Assembly (NCBI GenBank): GCA_025266875.1
Contig: JALLLT010000003.1
Span: forward strand, 496,001 to 560,000
Length of the DNA stretch: 64,000 nucleotides
Direction: 5' to 3'
DNA from: Fennellomyces sp. T-0311
Lineage: Eukaryota > Mucoromycota > Mucoromycetes > Mucorales > Lichtheimiaceae
Part shown: piece by piece, positions 1 through 12,539 of the stretch
How positions within the stretch are numbered: the stretch's first letter is position 1
How the letters are laid out: each line of letters begins with the position of its first letter
Program-made: the position numbers and the translations under genes
The notes under the pieces: model-generated
What the model saw: only the letters and a program-made list of their open reading frames with translations
What the model was told of the DNA's origin: nothing
The model's database searches: none

Positions 1-609
1 TTGTATCACATTTTAGGTTACTTTTTGCGTGCATGGAACGTTTGAGATAAAGATAAAGTTCTCCGTGCGATATTCAAACTTTATTTTTTTCTGACACGTC
101 TTTGGTAGTACTGAACCCCGTTATTGTTGTATTCAGATGGCAGTGTCGAATTATTTGATACATAATGCAGAACTAAACGATAATTGATACTGTGATCAGC
201 AGCAGCGATCGCCGAACTGGCGACGGCCGTGCTTGGGGCGGATTATTGAACATATTGCTGGTCATTTTACACGCAACAATATATATCAAGATCAGATAAC
301 TGCTATGCTACAGGTAGCATGTAACCGCCTTTGATGGCGGTGCACTTGCTACCAAGTGACCAGACCGGTTAATCATATTAGCCTGCATGAAAAAGGAGCA
401 CACCGACTATTCGAGATGTGTCAGCAGTAATCCATTGAGCATAGCAGCAAAGCGATACTGCTATGTGATCAAAAGCGAAAAGAATATGGTAGACAATCAC
501 TGTGCGCGAATTTAGTCGGAGACAAGCCAGTGAGCTGGTTGCTGACAAAAACAACGGCATTATCCTTTAAAAATACTGCAGCGGAAAGCGTTATATTAAA
601 GAAGGTATA
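1..609. other. Gene-free left edge
   Basis: No reading frame with plausible splice sites or recognisable protein similarity was found here. The final part is the promoter and leader of the thioredoxin reductase gene. Short open frames on the minus strand overlap the downstream gene antisense and look like shadows. Confidence 0.5.
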
Positions 610-1847
610 ATGGTATTCCTGGCTCGCGCTATACGCTCCACAAATTTGCTCCGGCCTTTCCCATACCCGCGTGCACGTTCTGCCTTCAGCACTAGCAGAT
701 TCATTATGGCTCCCAAGCATCACAAAGTTGTAGTGATTGGCTCCGGTCCAGCAGGTTAGGAATTGCGCCGTTGAACTCTTCATGAATGCAAAATTGACTC
801 TATGAACAGGACACACTGCTGCCGTTTACTTGGCACGCGCCAATCTCAACCCCATAATGTTCGAAGGCATGATGGCCAACGGCTTTGCACCCGGTGGACA
901 GCTTACGACAACCACGGATGTCGAAAATTACCCTGGTTTCCCTGACGGCATTATGGGTGGCGAACTCATGGACAAAATGCGAGCGCAGTCTGAACGTTTC
1001 GGCACAGTGATTGAGACAGAAACGATTACCAAACTGGATCTTCAGCAACGACCGTTCCGCTTATGGCGCGAAGGTTCTGAAGACTCACAAGAACCGACCG
1101 ACACAGGCGACGCCGTCATTATTGCCACGGGAGCATCTGCGAAGCGCATGGACCTGCCAGGTGAATCCAAATACTGGCAAAACGGTATATCTGCATGTGC
1201 TGTTTGTGATGGAGCCGTTCCCATTTTCCGTAACAAGCCATTAGTTGTTGTGGGAGGAGGTGATTCGGCTGCAGAGGAATCGATTTACCTGACCAAATGT
1301 AAGACAAGGTTTACAGAGTTCCAAGAGCCTGGTAACTGAACTTAGAATGTTTTTTTCAGATGGCTCTCACGTGCATGTTTTGGTGCGTCGTGATCGATTG
1401 CGCGCTTCCAAGGTTATGGCGCAACGTCTGCTCAACCATCCCAAGATCACTGTCCACTTCAATACCGCTCCCACGGAAGCCCTTGGAGACGGTAATCTGT
1501 TGACAGGTGTTGCTACGCGTGATACGGTTACCGGTGAGACGGGCAAGATTGATGCCAGTGGTCTTTTCTATGCTATCGGACATGAGCCTGCGACGCAACT
1601 CGTTAAGGGTCAAGTGGACCTTGATGAAACCGGCTATATCAAGACTATCCCCGGATCTGCGGAAACCAGTGTAGTAGGATTGTTCGCAGCGGGTGACGTA
1701 CAAGATAAACGATATCGCCAGGCGATCACGAGTGCCGGATCAGGCTGTATGGCGGCGTTGGATGCTGAACGATATCTCAGCGAGTTAGAGGCAGGCTTAG
1801 AGGAGGAATCAAGAACCTCAGAGTCTGTACCACGGGCCAAAATGTAG
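610..1847 (+). CDS. TRR1: Thioredoxin reductase (low-Mr type), possible dual targeting
   Basis: FAD/NADPH enzyme that reduces thioredoxin. Exons 610-754, 810-1298 and 1360-1847 (introns 55 and 61 nt) give 373 residues. A GSGPAG dinucleotide-binding motif lies near the N terminus, the redox-active CAVCDG (CxxC) in the middle, the NADPH motif GGGDSA after it, and a C-terminal FAD motif with [15 protein letters not shown]. This order is the low-Mr bacterial/fungal type. There are two in-frame ATGs, at 610 and 706. From 706 the protein has 341 residues, close to the usual cytosolic length. From 610 it gains 32 residues rich in Arg, Ser and hydrophobics without acidic residues, as in a mitochondrial presequence. 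Both ATGs have A at -3. Enzyme identity is certain from the motifs; dual localisation is inference. Confidence 0.95.
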
Positions 1848-2077
1848 ATAAATAGACATTGCGTCATAGCAGTTTATGTTTACAATGGCAACGTAAAATT
1901 ATAGAATATTCTGCTGGATCTTTCGGCAGGCTAATGTAAAGTTTTGACGTGAATTTGAGAAGGCCAATGTGGTGAGCACAAGATTTGCAAGTTTGGAACC
2001 TGAGTTTCAAGCTTGCACCTATAAAAAATCGATCTTATTGTTCAGAGAGCTCTCAACCTTCTTCTCTTTACTCGAAA

Positions 2078-5000
2078 ATGGCGGCTACTCCTCAGGCTGG
2101 CGTTTTCTCTGGGTTGAACCCATCAGAGTTTAACTCGGCAAACCCCACTGTGCTGTTTATCATTCAGGTGCGTGTGCCGTGGATGAAGTATACTTGCCAA
2201 ACTGTTAGAAGCTCAACGCGTTCTTGGCTTAAATTTAGGTTATCATTATTCTTCTGTTCTGTCGACTGCTTGCTATACCGCTTGGATACCTACGTCAACC
2301 AAGAGTCATTGCCGAAGGTGAGTTATCCACATTCCTTGTCGATAAAACGCCTGCTAAACTAGGGAAAAAAAAGTTATTGCGGGCATTATTCTAGGTCCGT
2401 CCGTGTTGGGCCGGATTCCAAACTTCAGTGACACAATCTTCCCGACGGAATCGTTGCCGTTTCTTAATCTGGCGGCCACATTGGGCTTGATATTTTTCTT
2501 GTTTCAAGTCGGGCTTGAAGTGGATTTGGCTGTGATCAAACGCGATTGGCGTGAGAGTCTGTCAATTTCACTAGCTGGCATGGCATTACCGTTTGGTCTT
2601 GGTGTTGCAGTCAGCGTGGGCCTTTACAAGCTACAGGATGACCCCGATGTACCATTCTCAAGTTTCATGCTGTTCCTCGGCGTAGCATTGGCGATCACAG
2701 TAAGGTTTTCTAATTGGATTTTGATTTGATCGTTGGCTCAATGCAACCTTAATTTTTAGGCTTTCCCTGTATTGGCTCGTATCCTTGCCGAACTTAAGCT
2801 TTTGCGGACTAGAGTAGGCGCGATCACCATGGCCAGTGGTTTGCTGAATGATTGTACCGCATGGTAAGTGGACGCAACAATAAACAGGTTTTCTGTTTGC
2901 AATAACTGCATCGTGTTGACAAAAAGTGGGGGCTGCATGATTATAGGGTTTTACTTGCTCTGGTAGTGGCATTGCTCAACTCCACCAGTGGACTGCAAGC
3001 ACTCTACGTGTTTTTGACCACTGTAGCATTTGGATTGTTTCTGATCTTTCTCGTTCGACCATGCTATCGCTATCTATGCGTCAAGACAGGCTCCTTTGAG
3101 CACGGACCAACGCCGCTTCTCATGACTGTCACGATTGTCATCACTCTGGCCTCTGCATTCGTCACGGATATTATTGGAGTGCATCCTATTTTCGGAGGGT
3201 TCTTAGCTGGCACAATTATTCCCCACGAGGGAGACCTAGCGACCAAGATTGCTGAGAAAATTGAAGATTTCGTCAACATTCTCTTACTCCCTCTGGTACG
3301 TGACACAAAACCTTGAGCTTGATTTGTTTACATAACCTAATACTTTTTCGTGATTTGGCAGTATTTTACCCTCTCGGGGCTGAAGACGCAAATCGGCCTT
3401 CTGAACACGGGTCCCGTTTGGGGTTATGTTTTTCTCGTTATCTTTGTGGCATGCTTCGGTAAAATCACAGGCTGTACAGCTGCTTCCAAGTTTTGCGGCA
3501 TGACTTGGAGAGAATCTTTCACGGTTGGCTTCTTGATGAACTGCAAAGGGTAAGCTGTAATATGCTGCACCTAATAACCACTATACTAACAAAAGCCATT
3601 CCAGTCTGGTGGAACTGATTGTCCTCAATATCGGTCACGATGCAGGCGTTCTGAACGACCAAGGTAATAAAATTAAGGTTATATTGATACATAAAAGGAA
3701 AAAACGATGGTAACACTTTCCATAACCTTGTTGTAGTTTTTGTGATTATGGTTGTCATGGCACTCGTCACCACCTTCATGACCACCCCCGTTGTTATCAA
3801 GCTGTACCCAGAATGGTACCAAAAGTTGCGAGCAGAACAAGTGCGTGGCGCTGCTGGAAGCATGCATGTTAGCACGGTACCAAATAAGGAATCGTCTATG
3901 GCGTTCGGCAACACTGGCGCTACCGATCGATTTGCGTTAGTCACCATGCTTAATCGTCTGGAGACTGTTCCATCAATGATGGCGTTGATTAAGCATCTGA
4001 AGCAGCCGAAACATGCATCAGCGCACTTGTCCTCATCTAGCGATGATACGCGACAAACAACCCATACCATCGAACTTCATACACTTCGCCTTATCGAGCT
4101 GACAGAGCGTGCTTCTGATGTTATGAAGATTCGTGATCAGCGTGAAACACAAAGATACGATCCCGTTCTAAACGTGATTCGCACATTCGCCAGTATCTTA
4201 GGCATTGATGCTTTGCGCACACGACTCGAATTCCGTGCCCCCAGCGAATTCATCAAGACAATCTCAGATCACAGTGAACAAGTCGATGCTGATTTGATTC
4301 TCTTGCCTTGGACTAGCAACCGTCCTATACCCACAGCCACTGAAGAAGTGAATCCGATCGACCAGTACATGACCACCGGCACAGCATCATCACAACAGTA
4401 CCCCATACCCGATGTGGATTTTGCCACAGCTGCCTTTGGAATCACAAAAACTGCCGTTGGTCTTTTCATCGACCGTGGTCTTGGACTTGCCCAGGATGAC
4501 ATGACTTCTCGCACCAAGATCATTGTGCCTTTCATTGGCGGAAGGGATGACCGTGTGGCTCTTATGTTTGCTTTACGACTGCAGCTGTACCAACAAGCTC
4601 GCGCCGTGGTTCTTCGCTTTACCAAAATTAAAGAGAAGAAAGACGATGACGACACGCCAAAACAAGAAGATGTTCATCGCTATGCGTCTGTCCGTTTCAT
4701 GCAAGAGACGTTGTTTTCCAAGTATGATCTGGTGCAAGACGACGATGATACATTCTTCACAGCGCTGTTTACACTTCAAAAAGACGAAGGCTCAAATATG
4801 GAATGTGTAACCGTCGATGCCCGAGGATTCCACCTGTATGATATCATCACTACCGTCAACACACACTTTAGGAACAACAGCATGACTAGACAAGACCTTG
4901 TCGTTCTTGGACGACAGAACCTTGTCGATGGATCAGTATGGCCGAAAATCTCGCCCGTGTCTCCATGGCCAGTGACGCCTTCAGCAGAATCTCCCGGAGC

Positions 5001-5130
5001 TGGTCACTACAGCAAGGAATTCAAGACAGTACTGGGTCCATTATCATTTGGATTGCTTTCTTCCAATGCTCAATCAAGTTTGGTTGTAGTCCAGGCACCA
5101 CAAGAGAGAACATTGGCTTCTCCAGAGTAA
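2078..5130 (+). CDS. KHA1: K+/H+ antiporter, Kha1-like (CPA2 family)
   Basis: Monovalent cation/proton exchanger of endomembranes in the CPA2 family. Exons 2078-2167, 2239-2317, 2374-2699, 2760-2863, 2947-3295, 3362-3549, 3605-3663 and 3737-5130 join in frame into 862 residues. The N-terminal half (about residues 25-430) is a series of hydrophobic helices with Na+/H+ exchanger hallmarks: GPSVLGRIP, FLFQVGLEVD, LLNDCTAW (the ND pair of the transport core) and GVHPIFGGFLAG. The C-terminal half is a soluble tail with ERASDVMKIRDQ and DLILLPW, resembling the USP-like cytosolic region of Kha1 proteins. Seven small introns all lie in the membrane domain and the tail is one exon. Subcellular location (Golgi or vacuole) is inferred from yeast Kha1. 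Confidence 0.9.
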
Positions 5131-7191
5131 CCTTTTTTTTTACAGTGTTTCATATATTCCATCCAGTTTATTTTCTTTTTGCTACTTTAATCTTTACTAT
5201 CTATATACATATTAAACAAGGTTTGAGTTTTTTTCCCGGTGACACAACTATGTGTGATCATCGTCTTTGCAAAGCCGTTTTTACTGAACTTTCTTTTGCA
5301 CTTTGAAAATGACGCGACGAGAAATAATTAAGTTACCATCATCGATTCATCCACATGACCCTGCAGTTCACTCAGCAAACCTTATTCTCGCGTTACCTAT
5401 TTTTATGGATCAACAACCATATGATCTAAGTTCTTTTTCTACCCAAGAATTTTGTGATTTTTAAACACGAAGGGTAACAAAGAGTACCATTTTTTCCCAG
5501 CTTTTTACCACCAAGATGTACCTATGGAAGGATTCATATTTTTGGAACTTTTCTTTCTTTCTACCCACAGTGATGTATACGGTCTGTTGATGCATGAGGA
5601 GGCATATGTCAGATTTCATTCAAAGATGGTAATTGTCCGTGAACTTTCACTAGGAATAACAGTGACATGTGACAAAAGCGATGTCTTCCCACACAACAGG
5701 TTGACACAGTCGCTTGCAAACATGCCCAGGGAATCATCGTCTTGGAAACAAATGTATAAAATGTGCTGGAGACGTTACGCGGATAGCCCTCTTTGTGGCT
5801 GATTTCCTAATAGCTCGACAAAAGCAGATTCTTTGATGCTTTTCCCGCTCCGTTGTTCCGCGTTCATCCAACTCTCTGTACCTTATTTCTGTGCTACTTT
5901 CGCCTGGGAACATCATCGTAGTTCAGGGACGATCTTGGTATAGAGACTTACTGTACCAACCTTAATAATATGGGACTCTTCATGAGTAAGTCGTATGCAT
6001 ACGAGAACACAGATACTTTATTCGCTGATTGGGTTCTACTATTCCCGTGGTCGTTAATCATGAATACGTCCGATGAAGCTTTTAGTTAAAAATGCGAAGA
6101 CAAGTGTTGATATACACGATACATACGAACAGAGCCTTACATGCTTCGTATTACACCTATTGTATTCACCAATGTATCAGCAACGGCTTGTGATGATATA
6201 TGAGCGTACCTGCAGTAGCAGTAGTCATTTAAGTCAATAACACAGACATCATAGTCGTTTTCTTCTGACCTTTTCACTTCATGCTTTGCTAACTAAAGAG
6301 CAGGAAGCTTCACAATGGGGCGAACGCATCGGCGTTTGCAGCAAGCTACGTACCTATGTCTTTGTTCATCAACTTTTATTGGATCAAGGACTGCGAATCA
6401 ACGCTTTACTTTTCTGAGCTTTTTATTGTGTAGGTAAAGGCGGGCGACTGCTATCATCCAGCAAGCATGATGTAGATACCCAAGTTTGGCTGGTTCGGTT
6501 AATAAGTGCGAGCATCTTCATTTATATTCACTTGCCACAAGCTGGAGCGCAGATAGCCTTGTTCGCTCTATAGTTGTTGAATACTACATACAAAATATAG
6601 ATCTTGGATCAATGCGTTATAATGTCATGGCAACAACTATTAAGGTAACGGACAACATTTAGTGAACAACATTCACTGACTATGTCCCGAGGCACCATAT
6701 CTCAATCTACCTACACAGCGCACATCACATTACGGGAAGACCATCATGAGGAAATGCTGCGTCGTTTGTACGTTCTCGACGATATGTGTATAGCTGGCTA
6801 TTCTTGCCTTTTGGTAGCAGGTCGAGCGGTTCTAGTACACTCGACATATAAATTAATGCCCGTCTCGCAGGCTGATGCCTATTAGCAGCGGTATATGGGA
6901 TCCGCTCTGTGCTCTTTTCCCATTTATGAGCGGTGTAGTACGTAGCCCATTACTTTTTGGGAAATCAATCAGATCGGCACAACACATGGTCCACAGATTG
7001 CAAAGTGCGAGGCGTATCCAAGTGGAAAGGTTGTATTAGCATGAGGGGGAAGCTAATTGCACATGATCAAGACAAACGAGTACATCAAGGATAGCAATTA
7101 GAAAGCAAAGTAACAAAGATCCATTTCTGAGCAAACTGATTTCATACTTTTGGTTGCGATTATTGTTGCTTTTAAAAGATGTACAATGTAT
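5131..7191. other. Intergenic region, no gene seen
   Basis: About 2 kb between the 3' ends of the convergent antiporter and eIF4E genes. Only short frames without splice logic or recognisable similarity occur (for example 5524-5802 and 6682-6885). No tRNA B box with a folding arm was found. Confidence 0.5.
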
Positions 7192-8097
7192 TTACACGGT
7201 GAACTTTTGAGCAGATTTGGTAGCTGATTCACCGTGCGGGGTGAACTCGATTGCCAGGTTGGGAGCCACGTTGAGGAATTCCTTGATCTGGGCACTGTAA
7301 ACGGAAAGACGCCATCAGACACCCATCACGCTGTCAAAATTTTAAGTCGTGCTTACCCGATCTTTTCTGTGGTTTCGTTTCTCTCTGAGCTTCGGATCCA
7401 AAGGGCTACTCGGAAGAACACCTTTCGTACAGAGATAACCGCACCACACACTTCGTGCTCATGTGCAAACTGCTCGCCAATCATGGCCAATAGCTACACA
7501 GAGATCGGTCAGCGCACACACACTCAATTCGCCCTCACCCATCTTACCAAGTAGAGCCAGTAGTCATTGATTTGGTCACCAGTTCTGTTTCTGGGGAACT
7601 GAATGCCAAACTTACCACCATTGGCATTAGCAGGATCTTCCCATTCAGGTCGAATGCCCTTTTTGAAGAAATGGTAGTTGGAGTTCGACTCCAGATGATT
7701 GACTTTGGCAATGTTATTATAGACACTTTGAGAGCGGGCACAACATTGGGATTAGACAAACCCTCCTTTTAAGCCAGTAAATGACGCGAAGTGCTTACCC
7801 CCAAAAGTCTTCAACTGTCTCGACAGTGACGATTTCCTTCAAGTTCTGCGACCATGATTGCGCATTGGCTTTCTTTCCAGGATTATCGAACCACAGCGTC
7901 CACGAATTGTGCAGCGGATGCTTCACGTTGTAATTTATACGATCGTGAAATACAGTAGTGACGGGCTCTTCTTTGTTGTCATTCGCGTCATTGACGTCTG
8001 CGGCGGCGGCGGCGGGTTCCAAGTCTGATGGCGATGCCACTGGTTTGTCTTCAGTATCGGCTTTTACTGCTGCGGGTCGGTTTTCTACGTCGGCCAT
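7192..8097 (-). CDS. Translation initiation factor eIF4E (mRNA cap-binding)
   Basis: Binds the mRNA 5' cap and recruits eIF4G. Minus-strand exons 8097-7799, 7725-7548, 7493-7357 and 7294-7192 give 238 residues, a normal length. After an acidic, alanine-rich N-terminal extension (about 45 residues) come the family blocks HPLHNSWTLWF, VEDFWGVYNNI, FFKKGIRPEWED, the GDQINDYWLYLL block and VISVRKVFFRVALWIR. The conserved tryptophans of the cap pocket are present (in SWTLWF, VEDFW, RPEWED, DYWLYL and ALWIR). Exon 1 ends in phase 2 and exon 2 completes the Gly of FWG, which fixes that junction. The start is the first ATG and carries no upstream extension. The stop codon of Bud32 lies 199 bp upstream on the same strand. 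Confidence 0.95.
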
Positions 8098-8296
8098 GGT
8101 CGCTCCGTCTTCAACAAAAACATGGTCTGAAATTTACCATTTATTTTTTACTCACTGAAGGAAGTCACGTCCCATCTCGCTATGCCAGCACAATGGCCCA
8201 TCATGCCATTGTGATGCTCCCAGGCAACACTCCCTCCCCTCCTCTTGTCAGCCCATGTCTTTTTTATCATCATTCTCTTTATTTGCCACACAATGA

Positions 8297-9242
<946 letters not shown>

Positions 9243-9356
9243 TTTTTGTCAAGTTGGGATCGGAAAAGCCAGCGCTTGGTCGCATTGTGACCGTCCCTTT
9301 TTTTTCTTCCAAAAAAAAAATCGTTTTGCTTTTTCACCTTCTCAACTCATAAGAAA
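9243..9356. promoter_or_regulatory. Shared divergent promoter region BUD32/PNO1
   Basis: Only 114 bp separate the two start codons on opposite strands. The middle contains adjacent T-rich and A-rich homopolymer tracts (about 9297-9330), a nucleosome-excluding layout typical of fungal housekeeping promoters. No TATA box was seen. Bidirectional promoter function is inferred from the spacing alone. Confidence 0.55.
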
Positions 9357-10280
9357 ATGTCTACGATCGATGCATTCAAGGCACCCTCATTGGTGTCGAA
9401 AAAGACCCAGAAACAAATGAAGAAACAAGACGACGATGTAATCGTAGACGCCACAGAATTGCCCAGCAGAATCGTGGCTTCAAGCGCTGAAGACATGGAA
9501 ATGGACGACGTTTCCGGCATGAACAAGCCCAACTTTGCACCTGCCAGTGCTGCCGAAACCAAAGTAAGATCAGTCGTAGCTGATGTTGTTTGAAGTTGCT
9601 GATCCATGATTAAAGGTGGTCGTCAAAGGACTTCGCAAAATACCCATTCCTCAACACAGACTTTCTCCGTTAAAACGACACTGGATGGAAATCTACTCAC
9701 CACTTGTCGAGCATATGAAACTGCAGGTCCGGATGAATGTCAAATCACGAACAGTAGAGATCCGAGTAAGTATAGTTATCATGGAAACGGTGGATCATGG
9801 AAGTACTTAATGGTTGATTAGACGTCCCCGTCGACAGAAGATACGAGTGCGTTACAAAAGGGTGCAGATTTCGTGCGTGCATTTGCGTTAGGATTTGAAG
9901 TGTCGGATGCCATGGCATTGTTGCGTTTGGACGATATCTTTTTGGAGTCGTTTGAAGTCAAGGACGTCAAGACTCTTCATGGTGATCATTTGGCCCGTGC
10001 TATTGGTCGTATTGCTGGTCGAGACGGTAAAACAAAGTTCACTATCGAAAATGCCAGCAAGACCCGAATTGTGCTTGCCGATACGTAAGTTGATGGTGCT
10101 ATTTGAAAGCAGATAAAGAGAAACTCATGGTTGTACTATAGTAAAATACATATCCTCGGCTCGTTCCAAAACATCAAGATTGCCCGAGATGCGGTCTGTA
10201 ATCTTATTCTTGGTAGCCCGCCAGGCAAAGTATACGCCTCATTGCGCACTGTCGCAGCCCGCATGAAGGAGCGCTTCTAG
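9357..10280 (+). CDS. PNO1: Pno1/Dim2, KH-domain 40S ribosome biogenesis factor
   Basis: RNA-binding partner of Nob1 needed for 18S rRNA maturation in pre-40S particles. Exons 9357-9563, 9616-9765, 9822-10084 and 10142-10280 give 252 residues. The N-terminal ~70 residues are acidic and low complexity. The conserved part starts with [15 protein letters not shown], followed by [21 protein letters not shown] (first KH-like domain, split over the line of residues here), [11 protein letters not shown], then the second KH-like domain with [18 protein letters not shown] and the tail [18 protein letters not shown]. This is the full diagnostic Pno1 signature. It is transcribed divergently from Bud32, another conserved housekeeping gene. 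Confidence 0.95.
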
Positions 10281-10650
10281 ATCTTAGCAAGCCTTCTCCT
10301 CTTCTCCAATCATCGTTTTACTACTGTCATACTCGAAAAAGTTGTATAATTCATATCTTTCTTTTTTTTTATCTTCCTTCTTGTAGTTTTATTCTGGCAT
10401 TTTGGCGTGAGAATCATATCATGTTATCCATTCAGTCCCTGTCCTTTTTTTTGGCTTAAAGTTTATGGGTGGTTTGGAGATGGCAGTGGCTGACTATGCA
10501 ATGAAAGGGGTCAGCAGGCCTCTGTTGTCCGAGCGAACACGAGCTAGCAATGAACTGATACAAGAACTATTCATTGACGAGAGGCAATTCTTGTCGATTT
10601 TAAAACTAATATATACAGACTAATAATGGACAGTTAAGCCACGGGCTACG
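10281..10650. other. Convergent 3' intergenic, Pno1/gamma-tubulin
   Basis: 370 bp holding the 3' ends of two convergent genes. It is T-rich on the plus strand just after the Pno1 stop; nothing else is recognisable. Confidence 0.5.
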
Positions 10651-12539
10651 CTACTCTTCCATCTTATCCTTGTCCTTCAGACCCTAAGTACAAAGCATTA
10701 GCTAGGACCAAGCTTTGGATAATAGCCAAACTTACATAATTCATATAATCTGGTGTCTCACACGCCTCGTACTCTTCAATCAAGTCCTGAACTACGTGTC
10801 GCGAATCGTCGAATTCCTCTAGACCCTCTGCGAACATTGGGTGCTTCCTATACTGTTCCAAGAAAGCATTTCGTTTCCGGAATCGATCATATTGATCACA
10901 CGTGCGCTTAAAGAGCTATATCACACATCAGTGTATCTTGTAGAAAATTATGTAGGAGCACGAACTTACCGATGCTATACTGGTATGATTGGCAAGCATA
11001 AGGCCACTAACACGATGTGAGGTTTGAACGTATGGCGACTTCTTCGATAAGGCGACTTGGATACTTGCTGGACCCCATGGGATGAACTGCGCTAATCTCC
11101 GTTCTCGAATGCGTAACAGCGACTTGTGAACCTTTACATGCGAGGAAAAAGACGAATTAATAGGGAGTCGTAATGATCGAGCTCCGTTACCCACATCTGT
11201 AGGGTCAACTTCACCCTGAATAATATCCAAGACCGAAATGTAGCAACTTCGCTTGGATGGGATCGTAGAAACCATACGGTTTTTTGGCTGTAATAACCGT
11301 CGCATCACATCTAATACGGTAGTCTTTCGGATGATCTTGGCCTAGTCCATTTAGTCAATAAAAACCTGACGATATGAATGATAATTGCTGACTCCTCACC
11401 TTTTCTACTTGCTCGCTGGAGAAGGGTGTGTATGCTGTTGTCAGGAAATGGCACCGAGGTGTCGGTATAAGAGATGATACGATTCCAACAAGATCATTAT
11501 TCATGTATCCTGGGTAACGCAAAGTGGTAGTGCTCGCTGACATGACCGTTGATACTAGTTGATTGGTTTGCTCAAAGTTGGGTGTTGCCGTGTGTAATCG
11601 GTCCGTTGCAATGCGCGCCAGCGCAGCGTTGTCCAGGACAACCTAAACAAATGCCTAGTTACTCCCATGAAATTAAAAAAAGCACTGCATCATAGCAACA
11701 TACCACACTGTCGGCGTTGGTCGTGAGGCGCTTCAGTGTCAACATACTATTGTATGGCTGAACGACAATATCTGACACTTCCTCTGAATTCGGAAACACA
11801 GAGTATGTTTGGATCAATTTCTTGGGGTAGCGATCGTTCAGTCGTTCAAGCAAAAAGGAGCCCAAACCACTGCCAGTTCCTCCTGCAATGGAATGTAAGA
11901 GCATGAAACCCTAAAACATTCTGCTTTAGCTTTCTTTCCCGTATCTCCTTTTGCGAGTCCAACCTCCAAAGAATCGCTTCCATCAGCTTCTCGATCCACC
12001 ATATCAATGATATCCTCATAGACTTTTTCGCCTTGTGCGTAGCCGTAGGCCCAGATGTTGCCTGCACCTCCACCGTCGTTCGATACCAATATGTTTTCGG
12101 GATTGTACAAGTTTGCATACGGTGAATCTCGAATATTATTAATGACCTGCGCGCTCATTTAGCTTTTTTGCTGACGCTTTCACAGCAAAGATAAGCAACT
12201 TACTCGAGGTTCAAGATCCAACAGAATAGCACGCGGAATATAATGTTCGTCATCAGCCTGTTTTTTTGCATGAGTACATGCTTCGTCAATTAGGGTGCGT
12301 TCATGTGTTACCTGATAGAAAAACACATCCTTTCTATCACCTCCTTCGGTTGCAAAGTCTTCTAAGGTACCGTCGCTGCTAATACCGTGCTCCGTACAGA
12401 TCTGCTTCCAGAATTCGCTGCCAACTAAAAGTAAAAAACATTTGGTGTAAGGAAATGACAATTCTTTTTGAATGTAACGGCGTAATGTACTTTGATTGCC
12501 ACATTGGCCCGCTTGCAGAGTAATGATTTCGCGTGGCAT
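10651..12539 (-). CDS. Gamma-tubulin
   Basis: Microtubule-nucleating tubulin of the spindle pole body or MTOC. Ten exons: 12539-12491, 12424-12312, 12257-12204, 12146-11964, 11910-11704, 11642-11400, 11341-11195, 11131-10970, 10915-10736 and 10683-10651, giving 456 residues, the expected size. Features: N-terminal [49 protein letters not shown], the GTP-binding GGTGSGLGS (tubulin signature), and [26 protein letters not shown] followed by VINNI, and ADDEHYIP, are gamma-specific rather than alpha or beta. Two introns (12258-12311 and 11132-11194) are multiples of three and stop-free, so they look like coding sequence until compared with the family. One donor is GTTGGA and another GTGGGT, both weak. 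Confidence 0.95.
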
